Below are positions 17,418 to 25,282 of a DNA stretch of 64,000 nucleotides, in pieces (the first letter of the stretch is position 1; each line of letters starts with the position of its first letter). The notes beneath the pieces were generated by a model, which was given only the letters and a program-made list of their open reading frames with translations, was not told the DNA's origin and searched no databases. The stretch spans positions 1,860,001 through 1,924,000 of the forward strand of contig NZ_UGNX01000001.1 in assembly GCF_900452415.1 (NCBI RefSeq). The letters run 5' to 3'. Made by a program: the position numbers and the translations under genes. Origin of the DNA: Legionella cincinnatiensis (GTDB lineage Bacteria; Pseudomonadota; Gammaproteobacteria; Legionellales; Legionellaceae).

Positions 17418-18665
17418 TTAGAATCTATTAGAAGGAGTTGGATTTACTTGGTCGTCTTTAATATCACGTAAAGTGCGAAGTTTATCTTTAAATGCTTTAC
17501 ATATAGTTTGTAATGCTGGTTTTTTTTCTATTAATGACTGCTGTGCATGGTTTTGATCTATTTCTTTTCGAGAATTCTCTCTAATACTAACTTCTTTGTT
17601 AGATGATGCTGGTTTTAAATTCTTAATTACTTCTTTTGATAATTCATCGCATCGGTGATAATTGTTAAATGATAAAAATTTTTCTTGTCCCTCTATAATT
17701 TCTTCTGCTAATTCTTGATTTGCAAAGCCATCAAAGCGATTTGGATTATCCATAATCGCAGGTGTTAGTTTATTTTCTAATAGCAATTTATTTAGAAGCA
17801 AGATACAAAATGTTCGACAATTTGCATCAGTAAAAGGATGCAATATTTCAAGTTTTTGAATAAATTTTGCAATTATTTTTATTTTATCTGTATCATCTTT
17901 GGCTTTTTCTATTTTAGACTGATAATCTAAAATAAGATCGGACATGATTTTTTTTAATAGATTATTATCTACACCTTCTGATCTGAGAACTATTTTATTT
18001 TCATTTGAGATAAGATCCTGCAACTGCTCGAAATCAAAATTTTTAATATCAATTGTTTCATCTTGTTCATCCAGTGATCTAGCTACTCTTGTAAGTGATA
18101 AAATATTTCCGTATTGCTCATTTGTACTATTTATATAATCAAGAACTTCTAATAGCCCATTTTTAGTTATATTTGCTTTATTCTCCAGTACTTCCTTTAG
18201 TGGGCTATCGCAAGGATAAACGCACAACAGACCAAAATTTACAGGGATGTTGTTTCGGATGTTCAGCATAGGCACAGGTTTAGGAGGATCTATATTAATT
18301 ACCTCAGCTTGATTTTCTGTTGATCTTAATTGGTCAAATTTTTGGTTATGTGCCTCAATATTTATTTTTACATTTTTAATGCACTCATCATGAAGCTGTT
18401 CTATGAAATTACATGTTAATGGCTGATGTAGCGTCGCAGCGATATAATCTAACCCTTTCATCATCTCTACTAAATATCCTGGTTCACCTTTATTGCCTAC
18501 ATCAAAAGTAAGTGGACCCGTATCTTGTCGATTTCCATCAATAACAAAGCGCCATAAATGGGCCGCATGAAATTCAGGCATAAACTGTAAATAATAACAT
18601 CCAGGTGCTTTCTCAAATTTCTCGCTTACAATTTGCTTCCTATTTCGCTGGATTGGGTTAAACAT
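17418..18665 (-). CDS. Fic-domain protein, Dot/Icm effector candidate
   Basis: 415 residues, no signal peptide or membrane segment. Residues 276-285 read HPFTDANCRT, followed by F-C-I-L-L-L-N-K-L-L. This fits the Fic core HxFxx(G/A)N(G/K)R with His276, Phe278, Asp280, Asn282 and Arg284 kept and Cys in place of Gly/Lys. The preceding helix F-I-Q-K-L-E-I-L and following helix fit the Fido fold. Fic proteins usually transfer AMP, or other nucleotide or phosphocholine groups, to target hydroxyls. No (S/T)xxxE(G/N) inhibitory motif stands out. ATG 18665 has GGAG at good spacing. The gene stands alone between APC permease and dacB, typical for effectors. Confidence 0.72.
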   Translation of the reverse strand: MFNPIQRNRKQIVSEKFEKAPGCYYLQFMPEFHAAHLWRFVIDGNRQDTGPLTFDVGNKGEPGYLVEMMKGLDYIAATLHQPLTCNFIEQLHDECIKNVKINIEAHNQKFDQLRSTENQAEVINIDPPKPVPMLNIRNNIPVNFGLLCVYPCDSPLKEVLENKANITKNGLLEVLDYINSTNEQYGNILSLTRVARSLDEQDETIDIKNFDFEQLQDLISNENKIVLRSEGVDNNLLKKIMSDLILDYQSKIEKAKDDTDKIKIIAKFIQKLEILHPFTDANCRTFCILLLNKLLLENKLTPAIMDNPNRFDGFANQELAEEIIEGQEKFLSFNNYHRCDELSKEVIKNLKPASSNKEVSIRENSRKEIDQNHAQQSLIEKKPALQTICKAFKDKLRTLRDIKDDQVNPTPSNRF

Positions 18666-18832
18666 AATAATTCTCCAACTAAATGATTTTGTTTCTTCAT
18701 TGTTGGTTTAAATGTTATGCAATAAGGTCTATAATAATCCAATTAAATGTTTTTATATGTTATATGAAATAGATAAATATATTATTATTAACAATAAATT
18801 AGTTCGTTTTTGCATGACCTCTCAATGATTAA

Positions 18833-18877
18833 ATTTTGAACTTTCGTACAAAAAATCGATTGTTTGAAGTTCAAAAT
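18833..18877 (+). promoter_or_regulatory. 11-bp inverted repeat in the fic-dacB divergent gap
   Basis: The 401-base gap 18666-19066 separates divergent fic and dacB. ATTTTGAACTT at 18833-18843 and AAGTTCAAAAT at 18867-18877 are exact complements with a 23-base spacer. It may be an operator for either gene or a hairpin. The rest of the gap is AT-rich with no gene. Confidence 0.4.
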
Positions 18878-19066
18878 GTGGTTTCAAGAAGACTAAAAAG
18901 GGTAGGTTAACGTAATAATAAAAATTCATTGCGTGCTTAATGCGGAAATTCGAGAGATACATTGTTTGCTACTACTGGGTTACAGTAAAAACTTTACAAA
19001 GGGGGCTTGCACTTAAGTCTTGAATCGGTAAAGCTATACTTTATGTATTTCATGAGGATGAACTGA

Positions 19067-20476
19067 GTGCGCTATTCTAACTGTTTATGGTTTTTAGCAG
19101 CTTTTTTCTTTAACCAAGTTGCAAACTCACAAACTCTTGCAGAAAAAATAGATGAGATTATTAAACAACAATTACCCCATGCAACTATTGGTGTGCTTGT
19201 TAAAGATGCACAAACGGGTAAAATTATATATAGTAGAAACGCAGATAAATTGTTATCTCCAGCCAGCAGCATGAAGCTTTTTACTGCTGCTGCAGCGCTT
19301 TACCAATTAAAGCCTGATTTTCGTTTTGCAACAACACTGTTTCAGAAAAATCAAAATTATTACATTACATTCACTGGTTCGCCTTCTTTTACTCAAGATA
19401 ATTTAACTGAACTATTATTAAGTTTTAAAAAGAATCATCTAAGTACTATTAGCGGAAATATAATTATTGATAGTTCTCAATACCAAGCGCCAAATTATCC
19501 AAGCGGTACTTCATATGATGATCTTGGATGGTATTATGCTGCTCCCGATACAGCAGTAATATTAAATGAAAATAAAGCATCATTTGAGCTAATCAGTGCA
19601 AAGGAGCTAGGAAAGTCTGCACAAATTAAAGCTAAGACAATGCCAAAAGCTTTAAAACTCATTAATCAAGTGACTACAGTGAGTAAAGAAGAAGAGAAAG
19701 GGCATTGCAGTTTGAATCTTGAAATTAAACCTGGCAATACAATCCGGTTGTTTGGTTGTATGGTTCAAGAAAAAAAACCAAAGCTTATCGAGCTTGCAAT
19801 TCCGGATCCCGTCTTGTTAGTCAAACAAAACATTAAAAAGGTACTGGATAAAAACGGTATTGTATTGAAAGGAGAAATAATTACTGGAGTTTCTCCAGCA
19901 GATGCTCAAGCGGTTATAAGTTTTTATTCAAAGACCTTAGATAAGTTAATTACTCATATGTTGCAAGAATCAGACAACCTTTATGCAAATAGCCTTACTA
20001 AAAAATTAGGGTATTCGTTAACTGGGAAAGGGACTCATAAAGAAGGTGCTTATGCAATAAAAAAAATACTCTCTGAACATACACATCTTGATATGTCTCA
20101 GATAGAGCTCGTTGATGGTGAAGGAACTCGCTATAATTTAGTCACAGCAGAGCAAATGGTCCTATTGCTTTCTGATCTTTATTATGACAAAGGCATTCAA
20201 CCCATTCTTTTAAATGCATTACCCCAAGCCGGTGTTAAAGGAACTTTAAAAGAAAGAATGAAAAAAACGATATTGGATAAAAAAGTTTATGCAAAAACTG
20301 GATCAATGCATGATATTTCTTCCTTATCGGGTTTTATGGTAAATCCAAATGAGAAAACATATATTTTTTCTATTATTATCAATGGAGTGAATAAACCTTT
20401 AGAAAAAGCTAAGGCGCTTGAGGAAAAAATATTGTTAGCTATAGATGAATACACTTTAGAAGATTCTAATGTTTAA
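19067..20476 (+). CDS. dacB: D-alanyl-D-alanine carboxypeptidase/endopeptidase (PBP4)
   Basis: 469 residues with an N-terminal signal peptide (hydrophobic core about 7-18). This periplasmic class C penicillin-binding protein trims peptidoglycan. All three motifs are visible: SxxK with Ser67 and Lys70 (S-S-M-K), S-D-N in E-S-D-N-L-Y-A-N near residue 305, and K-T-G in Y-A-K-T-G-S near 407. Length matches PBP4. The start is GTG at 19067, with GAGG at 19054-19057; no in-frame ATG fits better. Confidence 0.92.
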   Translation: MRYSNCLWFLAAFFFNQVANSQTLAEKIDEIIKQQLPHATIGVLVKDAQTGKIIYSRNADKLLSPASSMKLFTAAAALYQLKPDFRFATTLFQKNQNYYITFTGSPSFTQDNLTELLLSFKKNHLSTISGNIIIDSSQYQAPNYPSGTSYDDLGWYYAAPDTAVILNENKASFELISAKELGKSAQIKAKTMPKALKLINQVTTVSKEEEKGHCSLNLEIKPGNTIRLFGCMVQEKKPKLIELAIPDPVLLVKQNIKKVLDKNGIVLKGEIITGVSPADAQAVISFYSKTLDKLITHMLQESDNLYANSLTKKLGYSLTGKGTHKEGAYAIKKILSEHTHLDMSQIELVDGEGTRYNLVTAEQMVLLLSDLYYDKGIQPILLNALPQAGVKGTLKERMKKTILDKKVYAKTGSMHDISSLSGFMVNPNEKTYIFSIIINGVNKPLEKAKALEEKILLAIDEYTLEDSNV

Positions 20477-20506
20477 GTAGCAAAGTGCTTTTTAGTGAAT
20501 GAATCG

Positions 20507-21028
20507 TTAAATACTTAATGGACTTGTTTCTTCTAGAAATTTGCACTGTTCAGAAACAGCAAAATCAGGAGCAATTTTTACGATATTATTCGCCTGAAAA
20601 TTTTTCCAGTTTATTTTTTGATACAGTTGACGATTAAAATTAAATGAATAACAAAATGATTTAATTTTATTTCCATATAAATCTGTAGTAAGCACATATG
20701 AAATAATATGAATTTGGTCTTTTTTATTGTTTGAATGATAGAGATTTTTAATCAACTGGGTTACATAGGGTATTGAAGACATAGCTGCTAGTTGTGTTTC
20801 ATAGAAGCTTATTTCGGTATTTGTGAGATTTCTATCTACTATTCCTTTTTTCTGTAGCTTGGAAATATTTTTCAATATCTTGTTTTGATCAATATATACA
20901 GAAAGATCTGATTTTGAAAGATTATGAGTAATTCCTATAGATGGGCTATAAATTGATGACTCTTTTGCTTCAACACAGGATAAAAATATTAGAAAAATTA
21001 AGGTAATGGATGTATTTAGAAATCGCAT
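20507..21028 (-). CDS. Small secreted protein of unknown function
   Basis: 173 residues. The N-terminus is a signal peptide: R at position 2, hydrophobic stretch to about residue 17, then C-V-E-A-K with a likely signal peptidase I cut after Ala. The Cys before it does not sit in a good lipobox. The mature part is basic and polar with a few aromatic residues and no family I recognise. AAGGAC precedes the ATG. It converges with dacB. Confidence 0.55.
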   Translation of the reverse strand: MRFLNTSITLIFLIFLSCVEAKESSIYSPSIGITHNLSKSDLSVYIDQNKILKNISKLQKKGIVDRNLTNTEISFYETQLAAMSSIPYVTQLIKNLYHSNNKKDQIHIISYVLTTDLYGNKIKSFCYSFNFNRQLYQKINWKNFQANNIVKIAPDFAVSEQCKFLEETSPLSI

Positions 21029-21186
21029 TATTTTTGTCCTTAAATAGTGCGTTGCAATAATTATAGTACAAATAAAGCATATTTTTGAAAAAACTTCGAG
21101 GTGTCACAGTATCTGCCTCCATAAAACTAACTTGGCTCGTGTCTCACTGGTTTGTATTAATCGGAATATAGTTGTCTAGGCTTCCG

Positions 21187-21212
21187 GGTTTAGTGCTACT
21201 TAAACCTTTTTT
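21187..21212 (+). terminator. Isolated intrinsic-terminator-like hairpin
   Basis: GGTTTA 21187-21192 pairs with TAAACC 21201-21206 and is followed directly by six T. It reads on the + strand, but the nearest upstream + gene ended at 20476 and a minus gene starts at 21028. It might end a small RNA from the 381-base gap 21029-21409. The same gap has a second inverted repeat, GTTGCCG 21251-21257 with CGGCAAC 21286-21292. Confidence 0.35.
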
Positions 21213-21409
21213 ATAGCGAGATTTAATGGGGTTTAGGAAACGATCAATTGGTTGCCGCACTCATTGCCATAGTTGAGTCGATTTTCGGCAACAGATAATT
21301 TGAGGCAATTAGCTATTTAGTCTTAGTCATGCCTATCATCATTAATCTTCTCTTAAGGAGAAATATTTAAAATATGAACCCAATTTAAAGAGCAATAAGG
21401 AGTGTACAA

Positions 21410-23041
21410 ATGAAAAGTCGGGATGAGATATTGCGATGGACGCGCCAGGACAAAAGAAATACGAAAAATAAACACACAGTCGTCACTTCAATGAATGGAC
21501 AAAGGCAATATCAGCTGATGGGTACGTTAGATGAGGAGGAATCAAATCATTTATTTCAACAGGTGGGAATAGATTTAAAAGGTAAAGCGGTATTGGGCAA
21601 AGGACAATTTGGGAAGGTTAGATTAGTACGTAATAAAGAAGGTGATTTTTTTTCTGTTAAAAAAATAAAGTTCATTAATAATCAGTCGAACTTTAATTTC
21701 GATGTTGAAGCATTGCAGCGTGAAGGTAAATTTAATGATATTTTACGTGAAAAAAACATCAGCGGAGTAATGAGGCCAATAGATGTATTTACTACGACTG
21801 ACAGTAAAGGTAATTCAGTGATGTTCCAAATTATGCCCATTGCGAATTTGCGGGACGGAGAGAATTTCATAAGGCTTCAATCTTTTCTTGTTTCTGATAT
21901 TGATAATAATAAATTAGAATTCCCGAGTGATTTGCTGGAACAATTACGATTATTTGATGAACAAGATTATTCAAATAGTAAAATTAATCATCAAATGATT
22001 ATCGAGAATGAAGAAAAGGATGTTGATCTATTAGAGAGCAGTGGAGATGAAAAAAGCGATGCTGATCTATTAGAGAGCAGTGGAGATGAAAAAAGCGATG
22101 CTGATCTATTAGAGAGCAGTGGAGATGAAAAAAGCGATGCTGATCTATTAGAGAGTAGTGAAGATGAAAAAGGCGATGCTGATCTATTAGAGAGTAGTGA
22201 AGATGAGAAAGGTGATGCTGATCTAATAGAGAGCAGTGAGGATGAACTTAGCGGGAAATCAGAGCTTAAGCTCAGTGGTTTACTAATGAAAGTCATTTCC
22301 CTGCATATTACGCAATCCCTAGCAAAAATACTCCATGAAATGCACCAAAATAGTATCTATCACCGAGACATTCACTTTAAGAATATTTTATTTGATAGCA
22401 GGGGACGAGTTTATTTGTCCGATTTTGGTACTGGTATTGCCTATGACAAAGATAGAGTAGCGGTTCAAGTGACTAGTAAGCTACAAAGCAATATTCTTCC
22501 ACCCGAAGCAAAATTTCCCCAGGTAAGGCAAGAAATTATTAAAAGGGGCCAGAAATCTCATGAAGTTATTGATGAATGGGAACTTGGATGCACATTACTT
22601 TCATTTATGGGCTCCAAATCATCGGAAATATTGCAAAAATTACAAATGCCAATACGTGAAATTCAAAAAACACATTTTTCAGGAAAAGGTAGCCAGTATC
22701 AAAATTATATGAACTATTTGGCTAAAGAGTTAGAGAAATTTGATAAAGAAGTTTTATCAACGACTGGACATCCTGCGGTAAGAGAAGTGATTTTAGGTTT
22801 ATTAAATCCAGATTATAACAAACGGATGAGTCTTATTCAGGCAGCGAACCTTATAAATGGAGTGCAACCACCCAAGGATGAGATTATTTTGAAGGCTTTT
22901 CATTTATTATCACAATATCAGACTAAGCAAGAGAATAGATTTAATTCTCAAGGTAGATTTTTTGATGATAAAAAGAAAAAAAATGAGGAAGAGCTAGATT
23001 CACTAAGCCTGAAAACTAATCAGGTTTCCTTAAACACCTAG
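21410..23041 (+). CDS. Serine/threonine protein kinase with acidic repeat insert, effector candidate
   Basis: 543 residues, no signal peptide or membrane segment. The kinase fold shows the G-loop VLGKGQFGKV at 61-70, the VAIK-like F-S-V-K with Lys84, HRD at 318-320 in H-R-D-I-H-F-K-N, and D-F-G at 338-340. The usual Lys two residues after the HRD Asp is His here, while Asn325 is kept. Between N-lobe hinge and the helix before HRD sits a 78-residue insert of six 13-residue repeats (206-283). The C-terminal tail is basic then acidic. AAGGAG precedes the ATG. Such single, eukaryote-like kinases are typical Dot/Icm substrates; the target is unknown. Confidence 0.78.
   Translation: MKSRDEILRWTRQDKRNTKNKHTVVTSMNGQRQYQLMGTLDEEESNHLFQQVGIDLKGKAVLGKGQFGKVRLVRNKEGDFFSVKKIKFINNQSNFNFDVEALQREGKFNDILREKNISGVMRPIDVFTTTDSKGNSVMFQIMPIANLRDGENFIRLQSFLVSDIDNNKLEFPSDLLEQLRLFDEQDYSNSKINHQMIIENEEKDVDLLESSGDEKSDADLLESSGDEKSDADLLESSGDEKSDADLLESSEDEKGDADLLESSEDEKGDADLIESSEDELSGKSELKLSGLLMKVISLHITQSLAKILHEMHQNSIYHRDIHFKNILFDSRGRVYLSDFGTGIAYDKDRVAVQVTSKLQSNILPPEAKFPQVRQEIIKRGQKSHEVIDEWELGCTLLSFMGSKSSEILQKLQMPIREIQKTHFSGKGSQYQNYMNYLAKELEKFDKEVLSTTGHPAVREVILGLLNPDYNKRMSLIQAANLINGVQPPKDEIILKAFHLLSQYQTKQENRFNSQGRFFDDKKKKNEEELDSLSLKTNQVSLNT
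22025..22258 (+). repeat. Six tandem 39-base repeats inside the kinase gene
   Basis: Six in-frame 39-base units start at 22025, 22064, 22103, 22142, 22181 and 22220. The consensus is D-L-L-E-S-S-(G/E)-D-E-K-(S/G)-D-A. Copies 1-3 are almost identical, copies 4-5 share E and G changes, and copy 6 has decayed. This gradient suggests recent unit duplication, and copy number may vary among strains. The unit contains S-S-E-D-E or S-S-G-D-E, which fits the acidic casein kinase 2 site pattern S-x-x-E/D. Confidence 0.9.
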
Positions 23042-23063
23042 AGTACCGCGCTTAGGGTTGGTT

Positions 23064-23174
23064 GAGCACCTTAGCGTGCTCCAAGGGGTTCATAAAGAGC
23101 AACAATGCCTATATAGGCCCAAGCTTGCATGGTTAATCAGGGGTAGCCTGGGGTTGGGACGAAGCGAACCCCAG
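23064..23174 (+). repeat. Cluster of three hairpins after the kinase gene (REP-like)
   Basis: The gap 23042-23320 has no gene. It holds GAGCAC 23064-23069 with GTGCTC 23076-23081, the 12-base palindrome GCCTATATAGGC 23107-23118, and CTGGGGTT 23148-23155 with AACCCCAG 23167-23174. This GC-rich run is unlike its AT-rich surroundings. The last hairpin resembles dispersed palindromic units seen in bacterial gaps. A partial copy of the motif at 17368 follows at 23232-23257. Confidence 0.4.
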
Positions 23175-23320
23175 CCAGTTGTTGTTTTGGTGGATTTTTT
23201 GGGCGTTGGCGAGTCATTTTTAGCCTTGGATGGTTAAAATTAATCACGAGGTAGAGCGAGCATCGCAATTTAGAATGGTGAGTGAGTACTCCTTTTTTAG
23301 GTTAACCGAACTAAGCTAAC

Positions 23321-24103
23321 CTAGGAGTAAAACTCCGGCGAGTGTTTAACTTTAGCCCATGCATCAGGATCATGGCCAACAAAGATGGTTGCATGATTGC
23401 TTTCAGCAATTTCTTTGATTTTTCTCAGGCTATTTTTACTTAACTCTGCGTCCCAGACTAAACCTGGTGGAATACTATCGCGAAGATTCTCTGTGGTGTA
23501 GCAAGCATCGCAGGTCAAAAGCAGGTTACCACCCGTCAGGCGAATCAGGCCAGACTGATGTCCTGGCGTATGGCCAGGCGTTGGAAAAGTACAAATTATA
23601 CCATCGCCAAACAAATCAAAATCCCCATCAATTAGTTGCCACTGTTCTGGTTTATTGTGTATCAGATCATCAGTAATATAGGCATTTTTTTGTGTATTCT
23701 TAATGCTAAATGCCCAATCATATTCAGATTTTTGCACGAAAATTTGAGCATTTGGAAAAGAGCTGATACCACCAGCATGGTCAAGATGCAAATGTGACAG
23801 CACAATATGAGTGATTTCTTCCGGTACTATGCCCAACCTAGCTAATTGGTTGGTCACATATTCAGATTTCTGCATTTTGGGATAGTAAATATCAATGATA
23901 TCACCCCAATGTGCGCGGGGATTATGACATACTTTGAGTGAATTGCCGGTATCAAATAAAATTTTTTTCCCATTCTCATGCTCTAGATAATAGAATGGTA
24001 CAGGAACATTAAAGGGTACTCCCTGGCCTCGCCCTAAAGTGAAATATTGTTTTTCACTTACCAGGACACCAGAAGAAAATAAATATATTTTTGTTGATGA
24101 CAT
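23321..24103 (-). CDS. Metallo-beta-lactamase-fold N-acyl-homoserine lactonase-like enzyme (AttM/AiiA type)
   Basis: 260 residues with all zinc ligands of the AHL-lactonase family: His104, His106, Asp108, His109 in S-H-L-H-L-D-H-A-G-G, His178 in P-G-H-T-P-G-H, Asp199 in T-C-D-A-C-Y-T, and His244 in V-G-H-D-P-D-A-W. The pattern R-A-H-W-G-D near residue 63 and the ending G-H-D-P-D-A-W followed by P-E-F-Y match what I remember of Agrobacterium AttM/BlcC. The predicted reaction is opening of homoserine or gamma-butyrolactone rings. There is no signal peptide, so it acts inside the cell. GGGAG precedes the ATG. Legionella is known for alpha-hydroxyketone, not AHL, signalling, so a quenching or lactone-use role is inferred. 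Confidence 0.82.
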   Translation of the reverse strand: MSSTKIYLFSSGVLVSEKQYFTLGRGQGVPFNVPVPFYYLEHENGKKILFDTGNSLKVCHNPRAHWGDIIDIYYPKMQKSEYVTNQLARLGIVPEEITHIVLSHLHLDHAGGISSFPNAQIFVQKSEYDWAFSIKNTQKNAYITDDLIHNKPEQWQLIDGDFDLFGDGIICTFPTPGHTPGHQSGLIRLTGGNLLLTCDACYTTENLRDSIPPGLVWDAELSKNSLRKIKEIAESNHATIFVGHDPDAWAKVKHSPEFYS

Positions 24104-24509
24104 AATAACCGCTCCCTACTGATGGCTTTGTTACTTAACTATCCGCCTAGTTTTGTTTCACAAAATTCAGACAGAACTGTAGCTTTTTTTGGTAAACTAT
24201 CTCTATTAAGTATATCTTGTAAACAAAGTGGTACAAATTGCTTTTGAATACCCTAATTTATCTGTAAATTCGGCAACTATCTTTGGGATCAATCCAGGTC
24301 GCTAGTTTTTAAAGCAATATATACCGGCGCTTTTGTAAATCGTGCTTAGCTTTTTTAGTAATAAAAAATACCCTCTTTTTGAAATAGAGAGCACGTTGGC
24401 GTGGCGGAAGAAAATAATCTATCACTTTGGAGAAACAGCCTTTATAATACATGGATTAGTCAGTAAGAATTGTAATGCTAAATACTGTAAGCTCAGGAGG
24501 AGCGATACA

Positions 24510-25115
24510 TTGAACACCAAGTATAATCATATATTAGGGCCTGGTAGAAAATGTGCTATTTTAGTGTCAGACATGCAAAGAGCTTATACGGAAGGTTTGT
24601 TTGAGACTGAATTTCGTCAGGACAAAGAAATTGAGACAATCCAAAAGCTGCTGCAGGTGGCCTGCCGAAATAACATCCCTGTTATTTATACTCTCATCGC
24701 ATTTAACGACTATGAAATTCAATATCCCAACATCTGGTTGCAAAAAATTCCGGAACTGACAAGGCTAAAAATTGGTAGCTTTGAAACAGAATTAGATCCT
24801 AGGCTTTTATTTGAGAAACAAAATTCAATCATAATAACAAAAAAAAATACTTCATCATTTTTTGGAACACAACTTGCGAACCAATTAAGATGTCAAGAAA
24901 TAGATACCGTCATTGTTACTGGATGCACGACAAGTGGATGCGTACGAGCTACAACTGTTGAGGGTTTAGAAAATGGTTTTAGGATGATGGTTGTAAAAGA
25001 TGCAGTGGCAGATCGTTGGCCAGAGGCTCACAAACAATCTCTTTTCGAAATAAATGCTAAATATGGAGATGTAATTGATTCTTCTGAAGCAATGATGATA
25101 ATGAAAAAGAAATGA
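24510..25115 (+). CDS. Isochorismatase-fold cysteine hydrolase (N-carbamoylsarcosine amidase-like)
   Basis: About 201 residues. The catalytic triad of the family is visible: Asp21 in L-V-S-D-M-Q, Lys112 in T-K-K-N-T-S-S-F-F-G-T, and Cys144 in G-C-T-T-S-G-C-V-R-A-T. The sequence T-S-G-C-V-R-A-T and the later D-A-V-A-D-R match amidohydrolases that release ammonia from carbamoyl or amide substrates. TTG at 24510 is preferred as start because AGGAGG lies at 24496-24501. The frame is open back to GTG 24342, but those 56 codons have no family match and contain a TATAAT at 24443-24448, likely the promoter. The 406-base gap 24104-24509 holds nothing else I could assign. Confidence 0.8.
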   Translation: MNTKYNHILGPGRKCAILVSDMQRAYTEGLFETEFRQDKEIETIQKLLQVACRNNIPVIYTLIAFNDYEIQYPNIWLQKIPELTRLKIGSFETELDPRLLFEKQNSIIITKKNTSSFFGTQLANQLRCQEIDTVIVTGCTTSGCVRATTVEGLENGFRMMVVKDAVADRWPEAHKQSLFEINAKYGDVIDSSEAMMIMKKK

Positions 25116-25243
25116 TTGGCGCTGTTTAAGGAGGTTTCTAACTAAGCTCTGATCTTGGAGAATGTAATCACATATCCAATGTTGGCAGCGAAAGGTGCTC
25201 CATATTAAAATTTTGTTAAAAAGATGGGTTCTGAACTATTGAA

Positions 25244-25276
25244 ACTCATTTAAGTCTCAATGAGACTTAAATGAGT
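25244..25276 (+). terminator. Bidirectional terminator hairpin between convergent genes
   Basis: Arms 25244-25259 and 25261-25276 are exact 16-base complements around one base. In practice this gives a stem of about 14-15 bp with a tight loop. It lies between the amidohydrolase gene (+) and the MFS gene (-) and probably ends both transcripts. A short T-rich stretch follows on the + strand. Confidence 0.7.
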
Positions 25277-25282
25277 GATGTT

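Noticed and set aside
21991..22296. A serine-rich open frame on the minus strand opposite the kinase repeats.
   Set aside because: It is produced by the 39-base repeat unit read on the other strand; no start signal and the + strand gene is clear.
24342..24509. An N-terminal extension of the amidohydrolase from GTG 24342.
   Set aside because: The extra 56 residues do not fit the family, a TATAAT lies inside, and TTG 24510 has a strong AGGAGG.
23321..25115. A blcABC-like gamma-butyrolactone operon made of the lactonase and the neighbouring amidohydrolase.
   Set aside because: The two genes are divergent, the second is an isochorismatase-fold hydrolase and not a dehydrogenase, and no BlcA/BlcB-like genes are near.
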